Source: Pseudothauera lacus
Lineage (GTDB): Bacteria; Pseudomonadota; Gammaproteobacteria; Burkholderiales; Rhodocyclaceae
DNA length: 64,000 nucleotides
NCBI RefSeq assembly: GCF_003034845.1
Contig: NZ_PZKC01000010.1
Coordinates: 62,001-126,000 of the forward strand
Reading direction: 5' to 3'
Positions 1-10,390 of this stretch are shown piece by piece; the stretch's first letter is position 1; every line of letters starts with the position of its first letter. Below the pieces are notes generated by a model. It had not been told where the DNA came from. It saw only the letters and a list, made by a program, of their open reading frames with translations, and made no database searches. A program made the translations under genes and the position numbers.

Positions 1-785
1 GCCGCCAGGGTCGCCGCGCTGCGCTCCACCGCGCCGTGGTGAAAGCTCATCAGGGTGCCGGGTGGCAGGCACTGCCAGACCTCGTTGTCGGTCAGCGGCA
101 CGGTGGCGATCACCGCCACGCGATCCTCGGCACCGGTCAGTTCGCGGAAATCCACGGTGACATCCTGGTCGGCCAGGTGCGCGGCGGCAAAAGGCGCCTG
201 GCGGATGATGAAGGCGAGGCGGGTGGCGCAATGGGCGAACAGACGTTCGCCATTGCTGAGCAGGAAGTTGAACTCGCCATGCGCGCCAATCTCTGCGCTG
301 AGGGTGCGCAGTTCCTCGAACATCTGCGCTGCGCACGGCGGCGCTTCGGGGTGCCGGCTGGCGAGGGCGTCGAGGAGATGGCAGAAGGCCAGCTCGGAGT
401 CGGTGCTGCCCACCGGCCGGAAGCGTCCCGACAGCTGCGGTGCGAAGCCGGCGAGGTTGCCGTTGTGGGCAAAGAGCCACTGCTGGCCCCACAGCTCGCG
501 CTGAAACGGATGGGTGTTCTCCAGCGCGACCTCGCCCTGGGTGGCCTTGCGGATGTGGGCGATGGCGTTCAGCGAACGGATCGGGTACTGGCGCACCAGT
601 TCGGCCACCGGCGAATCGATGCTGGCGCGCGGATCGAGGAAGACGCGTACCCCCCGCCCTTCGAAAAAGCCGATCCCCCAGCCGTCACGGTGGTGATCGG
701 TGAGTCCGCCGCGGGCCTGGAAGCCGGTGAACGAAAAGCAGATGTCGGTCGGCACATTGCAGTTCATGCCCAGAAGCTGGCACAT
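1..785 (-). CDS. Class II glutamine amidotransferase, YafJ-like (partial, 3' end outside window)
   Basis: The frame starts MCQLLGMN, so Cys2 becomes the N-terminal nucleophile after Met removal, as in the Ntn-hydrolase glutaminases (Gn-AT II). Further family signatures are a GGLTDHHRDGWG stretch, a FAHNGNL motif and an STDSE motif, in the expected order. About 261 residues are visible and the C-terminus runs off the window start. Family members of this type (YafJ/DUG3-like) are cytoplasmic and their physiological substrate is poorly defined, possibly gamma-glutamyl compounds. The next gene (YeeE/YedE) is in the same direction about 40 bp upstream, so co-transcription is possible. Confidence 0.88.
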   Translation of the reverse strand, partial: MCQLLGMNCNVPTDICFSFTGFQARGGLTDHHRDGWGIGFFEGRGVRVFLDPRASIDSPVAELVRQYPIRSLNAIAHIRKATQGEVALENTHPFQRELWGQQWLFAHNGNLAGFAPQLSGRFRPVGSTDSELAFCHLLDALASRHPEAPPCAAQMFEELRTLSAEIGAHGEFNFLLSNGERLFAHCATRLAFIIRQAPFAAAHLADQDVTVDFRELTGAEDRVAVIATVPLTDNEVWQCLPPGTLMSFHHGAVERSAATLA

Positions 786-825
786 GGCGGTCTTCGCAGG
801 TGGGGGAAAGTGCCAAGTATAGCCC

Positions 826-1899
826 TCAGGGGGCGCTGCCCGCGGCCGCCTGGCTGCTGCGGTCGACCAGCCGGTCGGTGAGCGCGGCGCCCGCCCACAT
901 GCTGCACAGGGTCAGCCAGGCGGTGAGCGCGAACACCGCCGCGCCGGATACCCCGGCGCCCACCGCACAGCCGCCGGCGAGCATGCCGCCGAAACCCATC
1001 AGCACGGCCCCGGCGATGTAACGGCGCATCGCTGGCCCGCCCTGGAAACCTTCCAGCTTCAGTTCGCGGAACAGCAGGGCGGCGAGAAAGGAGCCGAGGA
1101 AGACCCCCGGCACCATGCCAAGGTCGAAGTTCAGCGCCTGCCCGGGGGGCGACAGCACGCGCATCAGCATGTCGGCCGAAGGGCCGGTGAAGGACAGGCT
1201 CTGTACTGCGGTGGGTTCGAAGGTGAGCGCCGCCATGCGGCCGGTGAACCACCACGCCAGCGCCACCATGACGCCGCAACCGATGCCGCCGGCCCAGCCC
1301 CAGGGGCCGACGCGGTGGCGTGCGGCAAACCAGGCGCCGGCACCGAACCACAGCAGGCCGAAGAGTACCCCGCCGCTGTTGCCGAAGGTACCGAGGGCGA
1401 GCAGGTCGCGGCTACTGCCGCCGGGGATGGTCCACAGCGCCGCCAGCCACTCGCGCAGCGGCGACAGCGCGCCGTGCAGGGAAGCCTGCGCGGTGACCGC
1501 GAAGACCAGTCCGGAGAGCAGGGCGCGCAGGTTGCCGTTGGCCGCCAGCACCAGCAGGCGGCTGGAACAGCCGCGCGCCAGCACCATGCCGCAGCCGAAC
1601 AGCAGGCCGCCGATCAGCGCGCCCGAGAGGCTGCCCTGGCTGGCAAGCTGGCGCACCGCGACGGTGGAGAAGGCGCCTTCGAGCACCAGCAACTGGGTGG
1701 TGATGAGTGCGGCGGAAAAGGCGAACAGCCACACTGCCAGTTTGGCGCCGAAGCTGCCGCGCGCGACTTCGACCACCGCTGCACGCAGGCAGAAGCGCGA
1801 GCGCTGGGCGAGAAAGCCGAACAGCGCGCCGATGGCGAGTCCGCCAAGGGCAAGGACGCGGTCTTCGCCGAGCGCCTCGATGAGTTCGATAGGGTCCAC
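826..1899 (-). CDS. YeeE/YedE family sulfur-compound membrane transporter
   Basis: This is a hydrophobic polytopic inner-membrane protein with the repeated YeeE/YedE (DUF395) signatures: RSRFCLRAA near the N-terminus, GCGMVLARGCSSR in the middle, and GGMLAGGCAVGAG near the C-terminus. The conserved cysteines in these motifs are thought to relay thiosulfate or another sulfur compound through the channel. I prefer the GTG start at 1899 (MDPIELIEAL...) because a GGAG element sits about 8 nt upstream. The ATG at 1950 lacks a ribosome binding site and lies inside a palindrome that looks like an operator. With this start the protein has about 357 residues. Confidence 0.85.
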   Translation of the reverse strand: MDPIELIEALGEDRVLALGGLAIGALFGFLAQRSRFCLRAAVVEVARGSFGAKLAVWLFAFSAALITTQLLVLEGAFSTVAVRQLASQGSLSGALIGGLLFGCGMVLARGCSSRLLVLAANGNLRALLSGLVFAVTAQASLHGALSPLREWLAALWTIPGGSSRDLLALGTFGNSGGVLFGLLWFGAGAWFAARHRVGPWGWAGGIGCGVMVALAWWFTGRMAALTFEPTAVQSLSFTGPSADMLMRVLSPPGQALNFDLGMVPGVFLGSFLAALLFRELKLEGFQGGPAMRRYIAGAVLMGFGGMLAGGCAVGAGVSGAAVFALTAWLTLCSMWAGAALTDRLVDRSSQAAAGSAP

Positions 1900-1945
1900 C
1901 GCATCCGTCTCCCGCACCAGCCTGTCCGTACCTGCGGACAGGATC

Positions 1946-1969
1946 AGCATTCAAGAATATAAGAATGCT
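1946..1969. promoter_or_regulatory. Palindromic operator-like site upstream of the YeeE/YedE gene
   Basis: AGCATTC and GAATGCT form 7-bp perfect arms around a 10-bp AT-rich centre. Read on the minus strand, the centre contains TATATT, a good -10 box. A repressor bound here would block the promoter. ArsR-type sulfide/persulfide sensors (SqrR/BigR family) use ATTC...GAAT sites and often control YeeE/YedE genes. The regulator assignment is inference, and no regulator gene is adjacent. Confidence 0.5.
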
Positions 1970-2035
1970 TGGTGCTTGTGTGCGGTGTATCGATGCAGCG
2001 TTGCTGCGACCCCGCGCGGCCAGCTGCCGCCTGCC

Positions 2036-3505
2036 TCAGCTGCCGAGCTTGTGGCGCAGGATGTCGTTGACCTGCGCCGGGTTGGCCTTGCCGCGGCTGG
2101 CCTTCATGACCTGGCCGACGAGGGCGTTGAAGGCCTTCTCCTTGCCGGCGCGGAATTCCTCCACCGATTTCGGGTTGGCCGCCAGCACCTCGTCCACGAT
2201 GGCCTCGATGGCGCCGCTGTCGGTGACTTGCTTGAGGCCCTGGGCGTCGATGATGCGGTCGGCGGCATCAGCCCCGGCACCGCCTTCACCGTTCCACAGC
2301 GCTTCGAACACCTTCCTGGCGATGTTGTTGGAGATGGTGTTGTCGGCGATGCGGCGCACCAGGCCGGCCAGTTGCGCGGGGGTGACCGGCGAGTCGGCGA
2401 TCTCCAGCTCGGCCTTGTTGAGGCGGCCGGCGAGGTCGCCCATCACCCAGTTGGCGCAGGGCTTGGCAAGTGCCGCGCCGGCGGCGTCGACCGTGGCCTG
2501 GAAGTAGCCGGCCATCTCCTTGCTGGCGGTCAGCGTGGTGGCGTCGTAGGCGGAGAGACCCAGTTCATCGACAAAGCGCGCCTTCATCGCGCCCGGCAGT
2601 TCGGGCAGTTCGCCCTGCACGCGGGCGATCCACTCGGGCGAGATGACCAACGGCAGCAGGTCGGGGTCGGGGAAGTAGCGGTAGTCGTGCGCGTCTTCCT
2701 TGCTGCGCATCATGCGGGTCTCGCCGCTGTCCGGGTCGAACAGCACGGTGGCCTGCTGGATCCTGCCGCCGTCTTCGAGGGTGTCGATCTGCCACTGCAC
2801 TTCGTAATCGATGGCCTGCTGCAGGAAGCGGAAGGAGTTCAGGTTCTTGATCTCGCGCCGGGTGCCGAGCGGGCCGCCGGGGCGGCGCACCGAGACGTTG
2901 GCGTCGCAGCGGAAGGACCCTTCCTGCATGTTGCCGTCGCAGATGTCGATCCAGCGCACCAGCGCGTGCAGCGCGCGCGCATAGGCCACGGCCTCCGCCG
3001 AAGAGCGCATGTCGGGTTCGGAGACGATCTCCAGCAGCGGCGTGCCGGCACGGTTGAGGTCGATGCCGCTCATGCCGTGGAAGTCCTCGTGGAGGCTTTT
3101 GCCGGCGTCCTCCTCGAGGTGGGCGCGGGTGAGGTTGACGGTCTTCTCGTAGGCTTTCTCACCCTCGCCGACGCGGATGGTGATCGCCCCGCCCTGCACC
3201 ACCGGCAGCTCGAACTGACTGATCTGGTAGCCCTTGGGCAGATCCGGGTAGAAGTAGTTCTTGCGCGCGAACACGCTCTTCGGCGCCACCGTGGCGCCGA
3301 TTGCCAGGCCGAAGCGGATGGCGCGTTCCACTGCGCCGCGGTTCAACACCGGCAGCACGCCGGGCAGGGCGATGTCCACCGCGCTGGCCTGGCGGTTGGG
3401 CTCGGCGCCGAAGGCGGTGCTGGCGCCGGAGAAAATCTTGCTGGCGGTGTTGAGCTGGGCGTGAATCTCCAGCCCGATGACGACTTCCCAATCCGATCTG
3501 CTCAT
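2036..3505 (-). CDS. gatB: Aspartyl/glutamyl-tRNA(Asn/Gln) amidotransferase subunit B
   Basis: The 489-residue product begins with the GatB signature [13 protein letters not shown] and includes [16 protein letters not shown] and the C-terminal GatB/Yqey helical domain (from about residue 340). GatB binds misacylated Glu-tRNA(Gln) or Asp-tRNA(Asn) and activates the carboxylate for transamidation with ammonia from GatA. Length matches the family (about 475-490). It is the last gene of a gatC-gatA-lipoprotein-gatB run on the minus strand, 24 bp after the lipoprotein gene. Confidence 0.97.
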   Translation of the reverse strand: MSRSDWEVVIGLEIHAQLNTASKIFSGASTAFGAEPNRQASAVDIALPGVLPVLNRGAVERAIRFGLAIGATVAPKSVFARKNYFYPDLPKGYQISQFELPVVQGGAITIRVGEGEKAYEKTVNLTRAHLEEDAGKSLHEDFHGMSGIDLNRAGTPLLEIVSEPDMRSSAEAVAYARALHALVRWIDICDGNMQEGSFRCDANVSVRRPGGPLGTRREIKNLNSFRFLQQAIDYEVQWQIDTLEDGGRIQQATVLFDPDSGETRMMRSKEDAHDYRYFPDPDLLPLVISPEWIARVQGELPELPGAMKARFVDELGLSAYDATTLTASKEMAGYFQATVDAAGAALAKPCANWVMGDLAGRLNKAELEIADSPVTPAQLAGLVRRIADNTISNNIARKVFEALWNGEGGAGADAADRIIDAQGLKQVTDSGAIEAIVDEVLAANPKSVEEFRAGKEKAFNALVGQVMKASRGKANPAQVNDILRHKLGS

Positions 3506-3529
3506 GTTCGTATCCGTTGTTGCGTGCGG

Positions 3530-4042
3530 TCAGTGGCAGCGACCGCTGGGCCGGTCCACCAGGATCGGCCATACATAGTCGAAAGTGCCGCGGTCGCAGC
3601 GGCTGGCACAGCCGGCGAAGGCGACGGTGATCTGTTCACCCTGCTCCCAGACGTGGATCGAGCAGCCGTCGGCGGCGCGCAGCTCGACGTGCGGCTGCTT
3701 GCGCACCTGGCGGAAATCGGCCAGTTCGAAGCGGCAGGCGCCGCGCCGCGGCACGCTCACCGTGGCGAAGAAGGCGCGCACGTCGGACTGCTCGATGTCG
3801 AGCTGGGCACTGGCGCTGTAACCGGCGTCGTCGCTGAACTGGCAGTCCGTGCGCAGGTTGAGCGGACGCAGCGGCATCGGCTTCAGGCGCTCGCGTGACG
3901 CCGGCGGCTGGGTGGCCAGGTCGGGCACCGGCTCAGCAGGTGGCGGGGTGACCTGCGGTGTCGCACAGGCGCCCAGCAGCACGGCCGCCACCCCTGCTGC
4001 GAGCAGTCGGCGGTACGCGATGGCAGGGCGTGCCGGGTGCAT
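3530..4042 (-). CDS. Predicted lipoprotein encoded inside the gat operon
   Basis: This 170-residue protein has an N-terminal signal (AIAYRRLLAAGVAAVLLGAC) ending in a lipobox, LGAC, so it should be lipidated and exported. A Pro-rich linker follows, then a roughly 110-residue domain with four cysteines (in DCQFS, RGACRF, DGCSIH and the GCASRCD region). I recognise no family. It lies 5 bp after gatA and 24 bp before gatB on the same strand, which strongly suggests co-transcription. Nothing suggests a role in tRNA amidation, because the product would be extracytoplasmic. Confidence 0.75.
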   Translation of the reverse strand: MHPARPAIAYRRLLAAGVAAVLLGACATPQVTPPPAEPVPDLATQPPASRERLKPMPLRPLNLRTDCQFSDDAGYSASAQLDIEQSDVRAFFATVSVPRRGACRFELADFRQVRKQPHVELRAADGCSIHVWEQGEQITVAFAGCASRCDRGTFDYVWPILVDRPSGRCH

Positions 4043-4047
4043 GGTGT

Positions 4048-5505
4048 TCAGGCAAAGGCCGCCGGGCGGCGGGTGTGCCAGTCGGTGGCCTGCTGGAAGC
4101 GGTGCGCGGCATTGAGCAGGCGGCCTTCGGCGAAGTAGTCGCCGATCAGCTGCAGGCCCACCGGCAGGCCGCCGGCGCCGAAGCCGGCCGGGTGCGAGAG
4201 GCCGGGCAGGCCGGCGAGGTTCACCGCGATGGTGTAGATGTCAGACAGGTACATCTGCACCGGGTCGTCGCTCTTCTCGCCGATCGCCCAGGCCGTGGTC
4301 GGGCTGGTGGGGCCGGCGATCACGTCGCACTGGGTGAAGGCGGCGCGGAAGTCCTCGGCGATCAGGCGGCGCAGCTTCTGCGCCTTCAGGTAGTAGGCGT
4401 CGTAGTAGCCGTGCGACAGCACGTAGGTGCCGACCAGGATGCGGCGCTTGACCTCGGCGCCGAAGCCCTGCGCGCGGCTCTTCTCGTACATGTCGGCGAG
4501 GTCGCCGTATTCGGCCGCGCGGTGGCCGTAGCGCACGCCGTCGAAGCGGCTGAGGTTGCTGGAGGCTTCCGCCGGGGCGATCACGTAATAGGCCGGAATC
4601 GCCAGCTGGGCGTTGGGCAGGCTGACGTCCACCGTGGTGGCGCCGAGCTTGCGGTACTCGGCCAGCGCGGCGTCCACCGCGGCGCGCACGTCGTCGGCCA
4701 TGCCGGGGCCGAAGAACTCCCGCGGCAGGCCGATGCGCAGGCCCGCCAGAGGCTTGTCGAGATCGCGGCTGTAGTCTTCGGCGGGGCGCTCCAGGCTGGT
4801 GGAGTCGCGTTCGTCGAAGCCCGCCATGGCGCTGAGCAGCGCCGCGCAATCGGCCGCCGAGGCGCCAAAGGCGCCGGCCTGATCGAGCGAGGAGGCATAG
4901 GCCACCATGCCGTAGCGCGAGCACACGCCGTAGGTCGGCTTGATGCCGGTGACGCCGGTGAGTGCGGCCGGTTGGCGTACCGAGCCGCCGGTGTCGGTGC
5001 CGGTGGCGATCGGCGCCAGGCGCGCGGCCACCGCCACCGCCGAGCCGCCGGAGGAGCCGCCGGGGATGCGCGTGCTGTCCCAGGGGTTCTTCGCCGGGCC
5101 GTAGTGCGAGTTCTCGTTGGACGAGCCCATGGCGAACTCGTCCATGTTGGTCTTGCCCAGCATCACCGTGCCGGCGTTCTTCAGCAGGGCGACCACGTGG
5201 GCGTCGTAGGGGCTGACGAAGTTGGCCAGCATCTTCGAGCCGCAGGAGGTCAGCACGCCTGCGGTGCAGAACACGTCCTTGTGGGCCAGCGGGATGCCGG
5301 TGAGCGGGCCGGCGTTGCCGGCGGCGATGCGCGCGTCGGCCTCGCGCGCGGCAGCCAGGGCACCGTCGCGGTCAACGGTGATGAAGGCGTTGAGCGCGGG
5401 GTTGGCGGCGTCAATGCGGTCGAGGAAGAGGGTGGCCAGTTCGACGGCGGAAATCTCGCGGGCGTCGAGCGCTCGGCGCAGTTCGGAAAGCGGGGCGTTG
5501 ATCAT
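4048..5505 (-). CDS. gatA: Aspartyl/glutamyl-tRNA amidotransferase subunit A
   Basis: This 485-residue amidase-signature enzyme hydrolyses glutamine and channels ammonia to GatB. The catalytic triad elements are visible: Lys in [10 protein letters not shown], and the Gly/Ser-rich loop [13 protein letters not shown] followed by [12 protein letters not shown]. It also carries the family block [11 protein letters not shown]. Size and motif order match GatA exactly. The gene is 38 bp downstream of gatC and 5 bp upstream of the lipoprotein gene, in one minus-strand operon. Confidence 0.97.
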   Translation of the reverse strand: MINAPLSELRRALDAREISAVELATLFLDRIDAANPALNAFITVDRDGALAAAREADARIAAGNAGPLTGIPLAHKDVFCTAGVLTSCGSKMLANFVSPYDAHVVALLKNAGTVMLGKTNMDEFAMGSSNENSHYGPAKNPWDSTRIPGGSSGGSAVAVAARLAPIATGTDTGGSVRQPAALTGVTGIKPTYGVCSRYGMVAYASSLDQAGAFGASAADCAALLSAMAGFDERDSTSLERPAEDYSRDLDKPLAGLRIGLPREFFGPGMADDVRAAVDAALAEYRKLGATTVDVSLPNAQLAIPAYYVIAPAEASSNLSRFDGVRYGHRAAEYGDLADMYEKSRAQGFGAEVKRRILVGTYVLSHGYYDAYYLKAQKLRRLIAEDFRAAFTQCDVIAGPTSPTTAWAIGEKSDDPVQMYLSDIYTIAVNLAGLPGLSHPAGFGAGGLPVGLQLIGDYFAEGRLLNAAHRFQQATDWHTRRPAAFA

Positions 5506-5543
5506 CTTGGCGGGTGCGGAACGGACGGGGGCGCGAAGGCGGC

Positions 5544-5831
5544 TTACTCGATGACCTTGGGCACGAGATAGAGGCCGTTCTCGGTTTGCGGGGCGATGCG
5601 CTGGAAGGCGTCGCGACGGTCGGCTTCGCTCACCGCGTCGGTGCGCAGGCGGGTGGCGAGATCCTGCGGATGGCTCATCGGTTCGATGCCGGTGGTGTCC
5701 ACCGCCTGCATCTGCTCGATGAGGTCGAAGATGCCGTTCAGCTTGGCCTGGGTGGCCGCGGCGTCGGCGTCGGTGAGTTCAATGCGGGCGAGCTGGGCAA
5801 CGCGCCGGACCTGTTCGAGAGAGAGCGACAT
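5544..5831 (-). CDS. gatC: Aspartyl/glutamyl-tRNA amidotransferase subunit C
   Basis: This 95-residue protein begins [20 protein letters not shown] and ends with YLVPKVIE, the typical GatC N-terminal helix and C-terminal belt. GatC wraps around the GatA-GatB interface and stabilises the complex. It is the first gene of the operon and is transcribed divergently from mreB across a 161-bp intergenic region that must carry both promoters. Confidence 0.94.
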   Translation of the reverse strand: MSLSLEQVRRVAQLARIELTDADAAATQAKLNGIFDLIEQMQAVDTTGIEPMSHPQDLATRLRTDAVSEADRRDAFQRIAPQTENGLYLVPKVIE

Positions 5832-5869
5832 AAGGAAACAAAACCTGCTTAAGCCACAAAGGTTTGTAG

Positions 5870-7036
<1,167 letters not shown>

Positions 7037-7088
7037 GATGCCCGTGCGCCGGTTTCCCTCCGACGCCGGCACCCTGAACTAGCTGCGC

Positions 7089-7976
7089 ATGTCCCTGGTC
7101 GGTCACCAACCGCCCCCGATCTTCAGGCGCGGACCCGCCCCGCTGGTCCGCCTGATCGTGCTCGTCTCGATTTGCCTGGCGATGCTGGTGGCCGACATCA
7201 AGTTCCGCTATCTCGAAGTGCTGCGCCAGGGCCTCTCGGTGGTCACCTATCCGCTGCAGATGGCCGCTGCGGCGCCCGCCGACGTGGTGCGCAACGCCAC
7301 CCTGTATTTCGCCACCCTCATCGAGGTGCAGCTCGAGAATGCCGAGCTGCGCCGCACCCAGCTCGGCGCAGCGCAGCAGTTGCTGCGCTTCGAACAGCTC
7401 AAGCAGGAGAACGTGCAGTTGCGCGGCCTGCTGGAGATGGCCCAGCGCGTGCAGGTGCGCAGTATCGGCGCCGACGTGCTCTACGACGCTCCGGACCCCT
7501 TTGCCCGCAAGGTCATTCTCGACCGCGGCACCCAGCACGGCATCGAGACCGGACTGGCGGTGGTCGATGCGAGCGGCGTGATCGGCCAGATCACCCGCGT
7601 CTATCCCGCGCAGGCCGAAGTCACCCTGCTCACCGACAAGAACCAGGCCATTCCCGTGCAGGTGGTGCGCAACGGCCTGCGCGGCGTGCTTTTCGGCACC
7701 GGCCAGGGGCGCCTGGAGATGCGTTTCGTGCTCGCCGGGGCCGACATCGTCGAAGGTGACGAACTGGTCACCTCGGGGCTCGACGGCATCTTCCTCCCCG
7801 GCCTGCCGGTGGCCACCGTGAGCAGCGTCGCGCGCGAGCCCAAGGACGCCTTTGCCAGCATCGAATGCGAGCCGGCCGCAGCCGTTGAAGGCAGTACCCA
7901 GGTGCTGGTCATCGGCCGCGCTGCCCTGCCGCCTCCGCCGCCGCAGGCGGCCGAGACTCCGCCTGGAGGGCGCTGA
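7089..7976 (+). CDS. mreC: Rod-shape determining protein MreC
   Basis: The 295-residue product has one N-terminal membrane span (about residues 18-38, LVRLIVLVSICLAMLVAD), then a coiled coil (LIEVQLENAELRRTQLGAAQQLL...) and the beta-rich MreC periplasmic domain with DRGTQHGIETGLAVVDASGV. MreC is a bitopic scaffold linking MreB/MreD with PBP2 and RodA. The gene follows mreB after 52 bp, and mreD starts 3 bp after its stop. Confidence 0.96.
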   Translation: MSLVGHQPPPIFRRGPAPLVRLIVLVSICLAMLVADIKFRYLEVLRQGLSVVTYPLQMAAAAPADVVRNATLYFATLIEVQLENAELRRTQLGAAQQLLRFEQLKQENVQLRGLLEMAQRVQVRSIGADVLYDAPDPFARKVILDRGTQHGIETGLAVVDASGVIGQITRVYPAQAEVTLLTDKNQAIPVQVVRNGLRGVLFGTGQGRLEMRFVLAGADIVEGDELVTSGLDGIFLPGLPVATVSSVAREPKDAFASIECEPAAAVEGSTQVLVIGRAALPPPPPQAAETPPGGR

Positions 7977-7978
7977 GC

Positions 7979-8500
7979 ATGCAGCCGACCAACCGTTCCA
8001 GCCGCATCCTGCTGCCCGCCAGATACTGGTTCGTGCTCTTCAGCCTGATCGCCGCACTGGGGCTGAGCTACATTCCCACCGGCCGCCTCGCCGGAGTGCC
8101 TGACTGGGTGGCGCTGGTACTGGCCTTCTGGTGCATCCGCGAACCGCTCAAGGTCGGCATGGGCACCGCCTTCGTGTTCGGCCTGCTGGTGGATATCGGT
8201 CATGGTGCGGCGATGGGCCAGCACGCCCTGGCCTATGTCGTCCTCGCCTATCTGGCCACCACCGTATCGCGCCGCGTGCTGTGGTTCGGGCCGCTGCAGC
8301 AGGCCCTGCACGTGCTGCCCATCCTGCTGCTGGCGCAGGGCCTGATGGTCGCGTTGCGGCTCATTGCCGGCGCCGAGTTTCCCGGCTGGTGGTACTTCCT
8401 CTCCAGCTTCACCTCGGTGCTGCTGTGGGTGCCGCTGACCTTCCTGCTGCTGCTGCCGCAGTACCAGCCGGTGGACCGCGATGACAACCGGCCCATCTGA
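7979..8500 (+). CDS. mreD: Rod-shape determining protein MreD
   Basis: A 173-residue, very hydrophobic inner-membrane protein with about five predicted spans. It includes the MreD-typical segment FVFGLLVDIGHGAAMGQHALAY. It connects MreC to the rest of the elongasome. It starts 3 bp after the mreC stop and precedes mrdA by 12 bp, so translation is probably coupled. Confidence 0.93.
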   Translation: MQPTNRSSRILLPARYWFVLFSLIAALGLSYIPTGRLAGVPDWVALVLAFWCIREPLKVGMGTAFVFGLLVDIGHGAAMGQHALAYVVLAYLATTVSRRVLWFGPLQQALHVLPILLLAQGLMVALRLIAGAEFPGWWYFLSSFTSVLLWVPLTFLLLLPQYQPVDRDDNRPI

Positions 8501-8512
8501 GGACGCCCGGCG

Positions 8513-10390
8513 ATGACCGAGTTCCGCTCCCCGGACGAGGAAATCGAGGGCTTTCGCGCCCGCGTGCTGGTGGCCCTGCTGTTCATCCTGGCGTGCTTTG
8601 CGGTGCTTGGCGGGCGTTTCTACTACCTCCAGGTCGAGCGCCACGAGTACCTTCACACCCGCGCCGAGGACAACCGTATCGCGCTGCTGCCGGTGGTGCC
8701 CAACCGCGGCCAGATCGTCGATCGCAACGGCGTGCCGCTGGCGCGCAACTACGCCGCGTATACCCTGGAGATCAATCCGTCGCGGGTGCGGCGGGTCGAC
8801 GAGACCATCGATGCGCTGAGCGAGATCATCGACATCCAGCCGCGCGACCGTCGCCGCTTCCGCAAGATCCTCGAAGAGAGCCGCAATTTCGACAGCGTGC
8901 CGATCCGCACCCGTCTCACCGATGAGGAGGTGGCGCGCTTCGTTGGCCAGCGCTACCGCTTCCCCGGCGTCGAGGTGCAGGCGCGGCTGTTCCGCGACTA
9001 CCCGCTTGGCGAAGTCGGCGCCCACCTCATCGGCTACATCGGCCGCATCAACGAGCGCGACCTGCAGCGCATCGAGGAGCGCGGCCAGACAGCCAACTAC
9101 CGTGGCTCCGACTACATCGGCAAGGCCGGCCTGGAACTGACCTACGAAGACGCGCTGCATGGCACCACCGGCTTCGAGCAGGTTGAGGTCAACGCCGGCG
9201 GACGCGCGGTGCGCCTGCTTGCGCGCCAGCCGTCGACGCCGGGCAACGACCTCCAGCTGACCCTCGACATCGAACTGCAGAAGGTTGCCGAAGCAGCCTT
9301 TGGCACCCGTCGCGGCGCCCTCGTCGCCATCGACCCCAACACCGGCGGCGTGCTGGCGCTGGTGTCGATGCCGGGCTACGACCCCAACCTGTTCGTCGAC
9401 GGCATCTCCACCCAGGACTGGCAGGCGCTCAACGATTCGCCCGATCACCCGATGCTCAACCGCGCCATCTACAGCACCTACCCGCCGGGCTCGACCTTCA
9501 AGCCCTTCATGGCGCTTGCCGGCCTGGAGGCCGGCAAGCGCCAGATCAACCAGCGCATGCCCGATCCCGGCTTCTTCATGTTTGGCGGCCACCGCTTCAT
9601 GGATCACCGTGCGCGTGGGACGGTGGACATGCACGAGTCCATCGTGGTGTCGAGCAACACCTACTACTACCAGCTTGCCAACGATCTCGGCATCGACGGC
9701 ATTGCCGGCTTCATGCGTCAGTTCGGCCTCGGTACGCGCACCGGCATCGATCTGCCCGGCGAGGCCGAGGGCGTCCTGCCCTCGCCGGAGTGGAAACGCA
9801 CGCGCTTCCGTCAGCCCGAGCAGCAGCGCTGGTACGGCGGCGAGACCATCTCGGTGGGCATTGGCCAGGGCTACAACGCCTATACCCTGTTGCAACTGGC
9901 CAATGCCACCGCAGCGCTGGCCAATGGCGGCGTGCTCTTCCGTCCGCATCTGGTCGGTCACCTGGTCAATGCCCAGACCGACGAGCGCATTCCGGTGGCC
10001 GCCGAGCCGGTGCGGCAGATTCCCATGCGGGCAGAGAACATCGCCGCGGTGCGCCGCGCCATGGTGGAGGTGAACAAGTCCGGTACTGGCGCGCGGGCTT
10101 TCGCCGGCGCTGCGTATGGAGTGGCGGGCAAGACCGGTACCGCACAGGTCTTTTCCCTGCGCGGCCAGCGTTACGAAGAAGGCAAGGTCGCCGAACGTCT
10201 GCGCGACCACTCGGTGTTCGTTGCCTTCGCCCCCGCCGAGGCGCCCACCATCGCCATGGCCGTGCTGGTCGAAAACGGCGGTTTCGGCTCTCAGGCCGCT
10301 GCCCCCATCGCCCGCCAGGTGCTCGATTTCCATCTCCTCGGCACGCGCCCCAACCAGCCCGCGCCGCAGGACGAAGAGGGCGAAGAATGA
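8513..10390 (+). CDS. mrdA: Penicillin-binding protein 2 (elongasome transpeptidase)
   Basis: The 625-residue class B PBP has an N-terminal membrane anchor (VLVALLFILACFAVLGG) and a PBP dimerisation domain. The transpeptidase active site comprises STFK (in PPGSTFKPF), SSN (in VVSSNTYYY) and KTGT (in AGKTGTAQ). It crosslinks lateral-wall peptidoglycan with RodA as its glycosyltransferase partner. Its stop codon overlaps the rodA start codon (ATGA at 10387-10390). Confidence 0.97.
   Translation: MTEFRSPDEEIEGFRARVLVALLFILACFAVLGGRFYYLQVERHEYLHTRAEDNRIALLPVVPNRGQIVDRNGVPLARNYAAYTLEINPSRVRRVDETIDALSEIIDIQPRDRRRFRKILEESRNFDSVPIRTRLTDEEVARFVGQRYRFPGVEVQARLFRDYPLGEVGAHLIGYIGRINERDLQRIEERGQTANYRGSDYIGKAGLELTYEDALHGTTGFEQVEVNAGGRAVRLLARQPSTPGNDLQLTLDIELQKVAEAAFGTRRGALVAIDPNTGGVLALVSMPGYDPNLFVDGISTQDWQALNDSPDHPMLNRAIYSTYPPGSTFKPFMALAGLEAGKRQINQRMPDPGFFMFGGHRFMDHRARGTVDMHESIVVSSNTYYYQLANDLGIDGIAGFMRQFGLGTRTGIDLPGEAEGVLPSPEWKRTRFRQPEQQRWYGGETISVGIGQGYNAYTLLQLANATAALANGGVLFRPHLVGHLVNAQTDERIPVAAEPVRQIPMRAENIAAVRRAMVEVNKSGTGARAFAGAAYGVAGKTGTAQVFSLRGQRYEEGKVAERLRDHSVFVAFAPAEAPTIAMAVLVENGGFGSQAAAPIARQVLDFHLLGTRPNQPAPQDEEGEE

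Noticed and set aside
1115-3898. 927-codon plus-strand open frame antisense to YeeE and gatB
   Set aside because: Its translation is low-complexity, Gly/Ala/Arg/His-rich and matches no family. gatB and YeeE on the other strand have intact motifs. It is a codon-bias shadow of a high-GC genome.
7601-10333. 910-codon minus-strand open frame antisense to mreC, mreD and mrdA
   Set aside because: It runs opposite three well-supported cell-wall genes and has no recognisable domain; a GC-bias artefact.
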